In this document: piece after piece, positions 9,988 through 19,137 of the stretch
How the letters are laid out: each line of letters begins with the position of its first letter
Numbering within the stretch: position 1 is the first letter of the stretch
Assembly (NCBI GenBank): GCA_023853785.1
Contig: JAJIRX010000056.1
Span: 1-23,992 of the forward strand
Origin: Psilocybe azurescens
Lineage: Eukaryota > Basidiomycota > Agaricomycetes > Agaricales > Agrocybaceae
Direction: 5' to 3'
DNA: 23,992 bases
The notes under the pieces: generated by a model
What the model was told of the DNA's origin: nothing
Database searches by the model: none
What the model saw: only the letters and a program-made list of their open reading frames with translations
Translations under genes and position numbers: made by a program

Positions 9988-12491
9988 TTTTTTTTTTCTT
10001 GTTGATTTATGTCTATTAGGGCATGGCCCCATGCAGACCTACCTAACTAATACAAATGCGATAACGATACACTATGTATTGCTCCTTTCCTGTGAGTCCC
10101 ATATGCACTGCTGGGGTACACCTGTAGAGTCGGACTACAGCAATCCCCTCCCCAGTCAGCCCAACAGAGAAACATTGTTTCCGGGCACTCATGTCTTGTC
10201 GGGTGGGTTATTTTGTTTGTTCTTCTTCCTTTTGTTGTCATCTGACTGGTGTTCTTTCTGCTGAATGCCCTCTTGATATAGATCAGAGAGCATGGTTGGG
10301 ACTTGTAACTCAGTTTCGCGGTAGGTGATGTGGATGGATGGTGTTTCTGGGGCCCGTTGAGTCGAGGGCTTGTTGTGGTCGAGGGAGGATATTTGGGGTG
10401 TGTCTCTGTTTGGGTGTCTTTGTTTTTAGTCTGCCTTTTTCCGTGGATGTTGGGTACTTCACCTGATGTTGTCTTGAGTCTTGTCAATGTCATTATGTGC
10501 CTTGTCTAGATTTGTTGCTGTGTTCTTCATGTTCCTGTTGCTCTAACTTCTCCTTTGCTGAGGCAAGCCTTGCTTGTAGAATTGCAATATCCTCCTGTGT
10601 CATTACCTTCATTGATTCTGCTGAGTGTGGGGGCATCTGGTGTGGGTTTTTGGTGCTGTTGGTGCTGTTGGTGGGGGTGGTGGTGGTTTTGCATTTTTGG
10701 TGCTGGGACAGAAGTCAAGCAGAGACTGTCGCATTGGCACTAGTACATCTTCTGTGTGTTGGTCTTGTTGTTCACTGTTGTCCTTGGTTGGCTCATATAC
10801 TTGTTTGCGGTGGATAGTTGGTGGTTGGTATTCAGCGGTCCATGTCCATGGTTCTGCATTGGGGAAAAAAGGGATAGCATTCTCTGGATGTGTAAGGTCA
10901 AACTGCTCACATTTTCTTTGGAGAGATGGGCAACTTCTGTCCCAGCTGGTATGTCTATCTCCTTGGTCTCTGCATGAGACACATTTCTTGTTCTGGGAGC
11001 TGCAATCATCAGTCTTGTGCATCCTGCTTGCAGTTGCCGCATGTGTCATATGTAACTGTTAATACATTCCCTGGCAATGTGGTTGTATTCCTGGCATTTG
11101 AGGCATCGTATGGGCTCTTTCTTGCTTTTCTGAATGTCAACCCGCTTACTGTGTATCACAAGTCCATCACATATTACCTTGTTTGCTTTTTCAGTATTGC
11201 ACATGATGAGGATGAGGTGTGCATAGTTCTGTCCTTTGTCACGACCGGGTGATAGGCTTGGCCCACCTTACCCTTTCAAGGTCATCGGCATGGAGGTGGT
11301 TAGTCTCCAGCATCTTGTCAATATGCTTCCTGTTACCTGTTTCAAAGTCGACTGGGACATAGTATGCAATAAGAAATTGTAGGTTTGTGCCTTGTGTTGT
11401 GCTCCTGCACCACTCTCACCTAGGGAAGAAAATAGTTGGTCAGCATTGTTCGCAGTCTTAAACCACTTAGCTCCATTGTCTGTAAGGAATTCTCCCAATA
11501 TCCCCTGTTTGTCAGCCGTTCTACTGTCCTAATTTTGTGTTTGACCTTGCCGTTTGCGCCATCGTTGAGAGCTGCAATCCCAGTGTTGTAGAGTCGCTTA
11601 AAGAGTTCTGTTTGGCTGATTTTGTGTATGGTCAAGTTGCTGGGGAAGTCGAGGAGGAATTGTTGCGATTGTATACCTTCCCTGGCCACAAGTCGTGGGT
11701 CTATTTGGTGTCCCGTTGGGTTGCCCTGAGATTGGACAGCATTGCTGTAGTGTGTTGAAGTTGATGATGTCGGTTTTTGTTGTTGTGCTGCCTGTGGTTC
11801 ATCCTGTGCGAGGGACTTCTGTGTTGCTGTGGTGGCCTCCATGAGTGTAGCTAGTTGCTTTTCGACTTGTTCTGTAATTTTTGTTATAATGTGTGCTGCC
11901 ATATTTTGTAGCTCCTCAGCAATGTAGTCCACCTGCTCCACTGCAATGTCTCTTGCCTGTGCTGCCATTGCCTCTGTTTCCAGTCGTTCCATCATAAATG
12001 CCACTGATCATACTGCTTGTCTTGCTGGCACAGTCAGTCCTTTCATTTCTGCAAGAGCACCTGGAAGAGGGCTGTTGCCATGTTGTGTGGGGTTAGTGGA
12101 GCGCCCCTGGCACAAACATCAGTGTTGATTCTAGGTATTCTTGGGCATCGGAAAGGTTGTTGATGGGCTTGTCCATATTGTCGTCGATGTACTGGCTTGA
12201 AGGAGGTGGGGATTCCATTTCAGAGCTCTCCAAATGCCACCTTTGTGTGTTCGCTATCTCCTTGTCCTGTTTTTCTCATCCTTGTTGTGTTATTGTTTGT
12301 GCTTCGACTGGTGGTTTCTTCTTTGTTGCCACAGTTGGTGGGGACTTAGGCTGAGTCATTCAGATGTTTATGTAGGCTAGGATTGTGTATTTACACTATC
12401 TAGACGCCTGCTAGCCCTCCGAGGCTCTCGTTTGCCCTGCGTAAAGCATGGGAAAAGTCAAGGTGGAAGTGGTAACAGGTCAAAGAGCACG
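9988..12491 (-). mobile_element. ORF1-only LINE (half-LINE) relic inserted in the gypsy leader
   Basis: This 2504-bp insertion on the minus strand has a 5' leader (12491-12360), a LINE ORF1 (12359-10189), about 190 bp of 3' UTR and a terminal run of ten A. A perfect 12-bp duplication, GTAGAACAGGAT, flanks it. Poly-A plus a variable-length target duplication is the established mark of target-primed reverse transcription. The reverse transcriptase and endonuclease ORF2, normally 3-4 kb downstream of ORF1, is absent. The 3' UTR and tail are present, so the deletion predates insertion and this copy must have moved with enzymes supplied in trans. Confidence 0.85.
10189..12359 (-). pseudogene. LINE ORF1 / gag-like protein (dead)
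   Basis: The minus-strand ATG at 12359 opens MTQPKSPPTVATKKKPP. A helical region follows at about 12004-11830 (AVEQVDYIAEELQNMAAHII, EKQLATLMEATTATQKSL), and then a nucleic-acid binding part with ATTATNK-like and LTNRGYW pieces. Zinc knuckles come next: CLKCQEYNHIAREC (about 11106-11062, exactly C-X2-C-X4-H-X4-C), then TCGNCKQDAQ and CVSCRDQGDRHTSWDRSC. The motif after the knuckles (ENAIPFFPNAEPWTWTAEY) is one I recall from ORF1 proteins of agaricomycete LINEs. The C-terminus is Gln/Lys-rich and ends NKQNNPPDKT with TGA at 10191-10189. It would coat the element RNA. Several stops and frame changes make it non-functional as read. Confidence 0.8.
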
Positions 12492-12503
12492 GTAGAACAG
12501 GAT
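12492..12503 (+). repeat. Target duplication of the LINE relic, 5' side
   Basis: GTAGAACAGGAT, identical to 9976-9987. The neighbouring base differs (A at 9975, G at 12491), so the duplication is exactly 12 bp. Confidence 0.9.
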
Positions 12504-13146
12504 CATGGCAAGTTTCATTACTGATTTTATTTCAATTTCTGTTATCTTTTTCATTTCTTGCAGTTTGGCCTCTTTATTTTCTTTTACTACATACCTGTCA
12601 GTCGAGCAGACAAGGACAGACACCGCTGTGTCGATCCCCTGCGGGAGGAGCAATGCCACAATGTAGTTGAGGGGCTACAACAGAGAACACCCTTGAGCAA
12701 GGCGGAGCTGTATGTGTGCATTTGCACTCCTGAAAGCCATCAGCACGCCCACACTTCATTCTTCAACTGCTTGATCTGAGCCTTTTCTTTTTAATCATTT
12801 GAAACGGACATTAGTTTACAAATTTGCACTTGGAAGGGCATCTGGCAGCGTAAGAGAACGCATGCACTTGGACTCATATATACAGACAATATGTAGAGCT
12901 GGATCTCCAGTGAATTAACCCCACTTAACTCTGATAAAAAACTGCACCCACACCCTTTGAGCCACTCTGAGATCAAGCCCATCATGCTATCAAACATCCT
13001 GATTGTAATCTGCTTTGACAACCATAGTCCTCTCCTCCAGGAAAGAATTATCTCTTCCACAGTAGCTATTGAGACTGGACCAAGGGTTTTCCATCAAAGA
13101 AAAACTATACACTGAGTTTTTGCTCTTTTGTTTTATTTTATACAAG
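12504..13146 (+). other. Gypsy leader upstream of gag
   Basis: Together with 9790-9987, from which it was separated by the LINE insertion, this forms an 840-bp noncoding leader that should contain the 5' LTR and primer binding site. TGGCAGCG at about 12844, two bases after a CA, is a possible primer binding site, but I could not match it to a tRNA with confidence. Open frames here have no recognisable content. Confidence 0.4.
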
Positions 13147-14130
13147 ATGCCTGTTGTAAACAATGACATGGCCGGTGGGACACACTCCCAGGTGTTCACC
13201 CAGATAAAGCCCATGCCCATTCTGCGTACTTCTGGAGCCCCACCTTTGATGGAAAATATGTTAATGACCTCCTTTCTATCATTGAGTGTCATGACTCAGC
13301 AGCTGGCTTACCTTTGTCTGAATTGCCTAAATATATCGTCCAGTACTGCACTGATGAAGTTAAACAGGTGATTATATTCTGCAAGGAGCTCTCTGGGAGT
13401 GATTGGGACAAAGTTAAGGAGCTCCTCTTAGAGCTGTATGGATCCAACAATGAACCAGTGAAGGCCACACTCAAATCTTTGCAATCTTATATACGCAAGC
13501 ACACACGTGAGGTAGAGAATTCCTGACCCAAGATGAAGTTGATATATATCATAGGGGTTTCCTGGCAATTGCAGCCCAGCTAAAGTCCAAAAAGTTGATC
13601 AATAATGTTGAGATGAGACTCAAGTTCTTTGCTGGGCTGCCCAAGAGGACTCAGGCATTTGTCACAACATGCCTTCCTGCTGAAAATCTCATCACCACCT
13701 TGCCCCTGGCAGTCAAGGCAATTATTGACATCATCTGTTGCCAATTCAACCCAACAAGCATTGAGTCCTACAACGTTGACTCCGAGGAAGAAGACTCCAA
13801 CGGAGATGTGGTAATGGGGCCAGCTACGATGACATCGACGATCCAGTTGTCCAGTATTATCGAACCCGCAAAACCAAAGACAGCAGTGGTGAAAAATGAC
13901 ATCGACACACTGATGCAACAACTCCAACAGTTGTCCCTCAACCAAGCCCAGATGCAACAGCTTTTTCAATCAGCAATGAGTACAGGAAATTTTAATTGTG
14001 CAGCTAACGCTACCCCTGTAGGCAAGAAGACTTGTTTCATATGTGGACAGGCAGGAATACACCGTCTGCACCCATGCTACTGCCCTGAGACCGCTGAAGT
14101 TGATCACGGAAGCACTCATCAAATATGATG
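13147..14130 (+). pseudogene. Gypsy gag (dead)
   Basis: The ATG at 13147 opens MPVVNNDMAGG. After a one-base frame change near 13240 the capsid-like part follows in another frame: KYVNDLLSIIECHD, ELPKYIVQYCTDEVKQ and FCKELSGSDWDKVKELLLEL, then after further shifts KLINNVEMRLKFFAGLP. A Gln-rich coiled stretch (MQQLQQLSLNQAQMQQL) precedes a zinc knuckle at about 14033-14080, CFICGQAGIHRLHPC. Its spacing is C-X2-C-X5-H-X4-C, one residue longer than the usual C-X2-C-X4-H-X4-C. Gag would package the element RNA. Frame changes and stops make this copy non-functional as read. Confidence 0.8.
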
Positions 14131-15665
14131 TGACATTAAATCGATACACGCTCATGAATGGAGCAGACCTACTGCAAATCCCCTTCACTCCAGGCGGGGT
14201 AGTGCAATACATGCAGGATCACAGGGCAGACTTTCCACACAAGGAGGGAGCCCCACATTTGATGATGGCCAGTGCTTCTCCGACCACCTTGATGTTGGGA
14301 GGCGTATCCCGCACTGCACGGCGATGTATATGCCATAGTGGTGGATCAAGATGAGTGTTATTATTATGACTCAGCACCCGTGACTTGTACAGGCAAGGAC
14401 ACATCTGCACATATGGACCCTGCTTGTTGCCTGACGTAAGCTCAACCTGAGCAGCCGCTGACACCTATCACGCCCCCACTGGACCCATAACTGCACTGCC
14501 ACACCGCCAAGCCACAGGAATGCCACCAAACCAACAGCCAAGCATTGCCACACCAGGACCAAAACCACCAGAAATTAACATGAAGGAAGGCTGGAAAGGG
14601 GGACTCCCAAAGAGTCAGAAAGACGTGGTGATGAAGGATGAAGGGAAAGCTAAGTCCCCCAATATCATTATACATCAGATGTACAAGATAAAATCTCTCT
14701 GGAAGGCATTCAAGACACAATCCTAGACATGAGGGTAACACTTACGCTCAGAGACATCCTAGGCATTTCTCCTGGATTGCAGAAACACATGGCAGAAGCG
14801 ACCAAGACTCGGCAAGAATATGTCACCAAGATGGGTGAGTATGATCTTTACATAGAGGAAGGAGAGGAAGAACTTCGTAAAAGTGGAGGACCAGTGCAAG
14901 TAAACTCAGTGAGTTCGATCCAAATCTATGACCTTAGCAATCCTTCAATACTTGACTCTTTCATGCTTAGGTATTCAAACACTGTTTCCTTCAAGCCCAT
15001 GAAGAAATACTAGCAATGACGACGGGCATATTCAATGCCGATCTTGCTGGGATTCCCATCTGCTTTATGGTTGACTGCAGCTCAGAGCTCAACATTTTCC
15101 TGGAGCATCTTCTCTCAAACAAGCATTCCTTTGGACTACAAGGGCACCCGATGGTTGCTCAAAGGGGTCAATGGCAGTCCAGTTGGTCTCAGAGGGGTAT
15201 GTAAGGATGTCGCTGTGTCAATTGGAGGGCACCGCTTCAATCACCATTTCTTTGTCACCGGGACAACATGGAATTGCAAGACTGCATCCTTGGGCAGCCT
15301 TAGATGCAATGGTATGCAGCCCAGATCAACTATATAAGGTATGGGCATATGAAGATTATGCTGTGGAAGGACAGGGATCATGCAGTCAACCCTATGGTAT
15401 CGGTTCAGCTTACACATCCTAACGACCTGAGGAATGTGGACGTGTCGGGGCCATCGGCAGGTGCCGTCCCAAGAGCCCATGGATATGACAAACATGAGAA
15501 TGGTCATCATCACCACCACCAACATCACCACCATTCACAGTGTGCATCAATCCAGGAAATCAGCAACAAGGAAGAGGAAGACTTGCAGAATTTTTATTAG
15601 CGCAGGGCAAGTGACGCCGACCACCAGAGACATTCCACATGTCCTGCGCTACAGTGGGTTGATCT
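14130..15665 (+). pseudogene. Gypsy gag-pol linker and aspartic protease (dead)
   Basis: Linker pieces typical of this gypsy group occur at 14090-14220 (KYDVTLNRYTLMNGADL) and 14640-15010 (KSPNIIIHQMYKI, TLTLRDILGISPGLQKHMAE, then a Glu-rich run). The protease follows at about 15020-15300: GIFNADLAGIPICFMVDCSS then ELNIF, and after a frame change GVNGSPVGLRGVCKDVAVSI with GGHRFNHHFFVTG. The family active site is D-[ST]-G-[SA]; here it reads D-C-S-S, so both the Ser/Thr and the Gly are lost and the enzyme should be dead. Between 15500 and 15540 a CAC/CAT-rich tract encodes a His-rich run in one frame. Confidence 0.72.
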
Positions 15666-17138
15666 TTGATGGGTCTCCTTGGAGATCCAGAGTTTTGTGA
15701 CTTCTCATTTTCTTTTGCTAATTTTGAACCCCCAGAAACATATGATAATTTATTGAGACAGGTGAGTCTCACATCTAATAGTATAAAACCATTAACTACA
15801 CCTTGGACGATGCGTGTACTATCACAAGATTCACGCCAATCTGTCAAGACAACACATTTAACTACAACAAGAAAATATAAGCCTGTCGATCAAAAAGTAC
15901 AACTGGTTCCGACCTATATGCCATCCCCAGAAGCACTGGAGTTCAAACCAATTCCTTTACCTCAACGTCCGCGGCTTCCAACCTTTCCTCCATTGCAATT
16001 GGCATTTATCCCCACGAGTGGCTGACAGCTGAGCGTTTTAACCTGTTAATTGATATGATTCCAGAAGGATTTCTGACTAGTACAGAGATTGACTTGCTGG
16101 CATACATCGTACAGGAAAACAAAGCTGCCTTTGCCTTCACTTTTGCAGAAAAGGGAACCTTCTCCCAAAATTTTATCCTGACTATGAGGTCCCAACCATA
16201 GAACATGTACCATGGCAGCAACTGCCAGTACGAGCACCAAAAGCTCTTGAAAAATGTAATCCGCAAGGAGATCCTGGAGCAGGAAAAGGCAGGACAATTT
16301 GAACCAACAGCATTTAGCTATCAGTCAGCCCTCTTTGCCGTTGCAAGAAGATGAATAAAGTGCATTTGGTTTTGGATCTCCAAGAACTAAATTCCGTCAC
16401 CATCAGAGATGCGGCACTGCCAACATCCATCAAAGAATTCACAGAGGCATTTATAGGGAAAGTGATCTACAGATCGGTGGATTTATTTGCAGGCTATGAC
16501 GTGCACATCCTTGCTAAGTCATCACAACCTTTGACTGCATTTCACTCAATCTGTGGCCCCAAACAGCAAAGCGATATTACCTATGGGGGCAACAAATGCT
16601 GGTGCTGAGTTTCAGCGGTGCATCAATCATGTGCTCCAAGACGACAAAGATGTGATAGCCAAAGCATTTATGGATGATGCAGACATTATGGGTCCCTCAA
16701 CCACATATGGCAATGCTTCCATGCCAGATAATCCAGAGGTGCATCTCTTTTGTATATGAATATATGACTAACTTGGATAGAATACTGGCATGGTTCATTG
16801 CCATGGGAATCACGGCATCAGGGCTCAAGACTACGTTGGTGACGCCCAAACTGCATATTGTGGGGACTGTAGTATCCCTCGATGGCTGGCATCTCGAACA
16901 AGGATTGGTAACAAAGATTACAAGGTGGCTGCTCTGTGAGAATGTTTCACAAGTTTGTGGATTCTTGGGAGTGGCAGGATGCAGCAGGAAATGGATTAAA
17001 GGATTCATGTTGCTTGCTAAGCCTCTAACAATCCTTCTAAAATCATCTGATTCTGAATTTCTGTTCACACAGGCAGCGCAGGACGCAATGGACCTACTCA
17101 AAGCAGCGGTCACTTCTGCACCAGTACTTGTGCATTGA
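15666..17138 (+). pseudogene. Gypsy reverse transcriptase (dead)
   Basis: The upstream connection domain reads FANFEPPETYDNLLRQVSL, LTTPWTMRVLSQ and KYKPVDQKVQLVPTYMPSP (15700-15930). The RT core follows with EGFLTSTEIDLLAYIVQENK, KGTFSQNF, EILEQEKAGQFEPTAFSYQS, VHLVLDLQELNSVTIRDAAL, DLFAGYD and LTAFHSICGP. The catalytic box FMDDADIMGP has its Asp codons at 16673-16678. The thumb region has LHIVGTVVSLDGWHLEQGLV and GFLGVAGCSRKWIKGF. FxDD is the gypsy version of the RT YxDD motif. At least four frame changes and several stops break it. The recognisable motif order is complete, so decay is fairly recent or part of the damage is sequence error. Confidence 0.85.
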
Positions 17139-17600
17139 CTACAAGAAGGCCAAGGCCATGTCACAACTGCCTCGATCATCTGATGAAGGATTGATCATTG
17201 TGGCAGTGGATGCGGCAGCGCTTAATGGTGCCGGCTGGGTGGTGTACCAGCATCTTGACAATCAGCGCAAGCCTGCCATATATGGATCCTGCACCTACAA
17301 TGACCATGAACGGCGATACTCACAGCCTAAAGCAGAGCTGTATGGGGTGTTTCAAGCATTCAGGAACCTCCAGCATTGGATAGGGGGTCAGGTTTTGTTT
17401 AGAACATGACACTAAGTTCCTCCGTGAAATGATAGTGATGCCCGATCTGCCTAACTCTCCTATGACTAGGTGGATAATGTACTTATCACTTTTTGATTTT
17501 GAAATGCGCCACGTCCCGGCAGAGAAACATCAAGCCCCTGATGGGCTGTCTAGACGACCTCAGTCAGGCAATGACTCGGACAAGAACAAGAATGCCAATA
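17128..17600 (+). pseudogene. Gypsy RNase H (dead)
   Basis: LIIVAVDAAALNGAGWVVYQ holds the first catalytic Asp (codon 17209-17211), and RRYSQPKAELYGVFQAFRNL holds the catalytic Glu. After an internal gap of about 15 residues near 17400 the frame changes and continues with MPDLPNSPMTRWIMYLSLFD and HVPAEKHQAPDGLSRRPQ, the usual RNase H end that joins to the integrase linker. It removes the RNA strand during reverse transcription in intact elements. Confidence 0.82.
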
Positions 17601-18310
17601 TGTACCTAGATCAGTTCATCAGAACAGCGTTGTACCGCCATGGGGTAAAAACAGACAGTGGTGTGTTGTACATTCTTTCTGCCTCCAAAGTTAAAATTCT
17701 TTCTGCAATATTTGTGTCTTGCGATCCGCGTTTCATATGGTGTCCTCTGCACCCTACCACTGTGTCCTTAAAGGCCCATTCCATCTGCTCATACAAGGTA
17801 ACATGAAAGTTGAGCTGCATCCCCCTATCGCCAAAGAAGCTACATTTGGTGTGTTGGTCGACAGCATAGCAAACAAAGGAGCCCAGCATCCAGCTGGTCC
17901 AATCAAGCCGCAAAATTTTGACCCCAATTGGATGCACAACAACCTCTTGGATTATTCTCTGTTGAAGACAACAGACAACATGACATACATCGGACAGGAA
18001 ATTCTTCCATCACAACACTGCCATAGAGAGGTCCGAAGAGGTGTTGATGGGTGGGGAGTGGGTTACTATGTCCATCACGTCCTATCACTATTCCTACATG
18101 GGAAATTTGACTGAAGGTGTGCCTCCTCCTCCTATAATTGACTTGGGTTTGGCCATGTACTGTGGGGCAGTGGATCGAGTGGACCATTGGGGAAACTATG
18201 AGCTCATAGCAGTGCTGGAGATGCATGAAGCCATAGCATGTGTTGGCCATAAGTTTGGTACACTTGACAAGGACTTTGAAGGGATATGGGACAAGTTGCG
18301 CCTGTTCTAC
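17600..18310 (+). other. Gypsy linker between RNase H and integrase
   Basis: The segment is broken into several frames with no firm domain. It leads into EMHEAIACVGHKFGTLDKDF and the zinc-binding part of the integrase. I see no separate gene in it. Confidence 0.5.
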
Positions 18311-18721
18311 AAGTATGGCACACTGCCTGATGTATGTCTAATGGACTACAAGGAGCGAGCAAAGTTCATGAGGTGCACTAACCATTTCTTTTTGCGGAAG
18401 ACAAACTCTGGCTGTGGCTACCTGCTAAATTGCAGATTCCGCCATGCCTGGTCATAGAAGATGTCGAACAAAGACAAGCCCTGCTTGTACAGGTCCACGA
18501 TGAACGCGGGCATTGAAGGCGTGATCCGACATATCACAAACTCGCGCGAAGCGCATGTACTGGCCTAACATGTACAACAATTGTGTGTACTTCATTTGTT
18601 CATGCTTACCTTGTCAGCTAGTGTCAAGAGCAAAGCCTATCATCCCATACAACTTTTCTTGGATGTCGACAATCCTGTGACACTGGCATCTGGATTGCAT
18701 ACATATGCCCCTGGGTACAGG
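18310..18721 (+). pseudogene. Gypsy integrase, N-terminal part (dead)
   Basis: HFFLRK near 18386 is followed by LVIEDVEQRQALLVQVHDER (in shifted frames). The HHCC zinc site is visible: His codons at 18496 and 18511, and the C-L-P-C pair at 18603-18614. The first catalytic Asp is in DCIHMPLG (codon 18693-18695). The coding sequence breaks at ACAGG (18717-18721), where a solo LTR is inserted. It resumes exactly at 19138. Confidence 0.82.
18717..18721 (+). repeat. Target duplication of the solo LTR, left copy
   Basis: ACAGG directly precedes the TG of the LTR. The identical ACAGG at 19133-19137 directly follows its CA. A 5-bp duplication is standard for LTR retrotransposon integrases. Confidence 0.9.
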
Positions 18722-18788
18722 TGTTACAAACACTTTGTTTTCTTTTGCTTTTCCTTTTCTTTTCCTTTTCGTATATAAAACCTTCCTA

Positions 18789-18813
18789 TCACATGATGGA
18801 CAACATCATGTGA
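18789..18813. repeat. Perfect palindrome with 10-bp arms in the LTR
   Basis: TCACATGATG at 18789-18798 is followed by a 5-nt spacer (GACAA) and then by its exact reverse complement CATCATGTGA at 18804-18813. It contains CACATG and CATGTG half-sites of E-box type. It could be a dimeric transcription factor site or an RNA hairpin. Confidence 0.85.
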
Positions 18814-18822
18814 TTGTATATT

Positions 18823-18938
18823 TGACTCATTCTATTCTGACTCACATCACTGATACCGTTATGACTCACTTCTTGTTCTGACTCACTCTCTGACTCACAT
18901 CGACGGCACCGTTGTGACTCATTCTATGTTCTGACTCA
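18823..18938 (+). promoter_or_regulatory. Array of seven TGACTCA (Gcn4/AP-1 type) boxes in the LTR
   Basis: Exact TGACTCA occurs at 18823, 18838, 18862, 18879, 18891, 18915 and 18932, plus a near match (GGACTCA) at 18944. The spacings 24-17-12 repeat because 18838-18890 and 18891-18943 are an imperfect 53-bp tandem duplication. TGACTCA is the established core site of bZIP factors such as yeast Gcn4 and animal AP-1. The array lies 45-160 bp upstream of a TATA-like TTAAATA (18983), a sensible place for an upstream activating region. Actual binding is inference. Confidence 0.8.
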
Positions 18939-18982
18939 TACTTGGACTCATCTTGTACTATAATTGTAGATACTCAAAACGC

Positions 18983-18989
18983 TTAAATA
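18983..18989 (+). promoter_or_regulatory. TATA-like box of the LTR
   Basis: TTAAATA lies downstream of the TGACTCA array and upstream of a C/T-rich segment with several possible start sites. A second candidate, TATATAAAA at 18772-18780, lies upstream of the array and is the better match by sequence but the worse by position. Confidence 0.4.
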
Positions 18990-19132
18990 GCCAGTAGACA
19001 CCGCTATTATTCCTCAGCTAGTTCTTGAGAATCTAATCTCCTCTTACTCAATACCGCTTGGAACTTGCTGTTCTTGACTACTTGACTGTCAGCTTTATCC
19101 ACACACGTGAATATAAGCTTGAAGTCGTAACA

Positions 19133-19137
19133 ACAGG
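19133..19137 (+). repeat. Target duplication of the solo LTR, right copy
   Basis: ACAGG directly after the terminal CA of the LTR, identical to 18717-18721. Confidence 0.9.

Larger units (their letters stand above)
18722..19132 (+). mobile_element. Solo LTR inserted in the gypsy integrase
   Basis: The 411-bp segment starts TGTTAC and ends GTAACA, a perfect 6-bp inverted terminus with the canonical TG...CA. ACAGG flanks it on both sides. Taking out the LTR and one ACAGG copy joins the integrase reading frame without loss (GTG on the left to GGKNYIVQATC on the right), which proves the insertion. Internal features are a pyrimidine tract of CTTTT units at 18740-18770, TATATAAAA at 18772, a 10-bp-arm palindrome at 18789-18813, a TGACTCA array at 18823-18938 and TTAAATA at 18983. 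It shows no similarity to the gypsy leader, so it probably came from another family. No internal retrotransposon sequence remains, as expected after LTR-LTR recombination. Strand is inferred from the TATA-like boxes. Confidence 0.9.

Noticed and set aside
10047..11062. Overlapping + strand open frames of 75-145 residues opposite the LINE ORF1
   Set aside because: They are Trp/Cys/Val-rich mirror translations of the Pro/Gln/Asn-rich ORF1 on the minus strand. The minus strand shows zinc knuckles and the poly-A orientation.
16697..17179. A 160-residue minus-strand frame opposite the RT thumb
   Set aside because: It is the complement of well-recognised RT motifs on the + strand and has no motif of its own.
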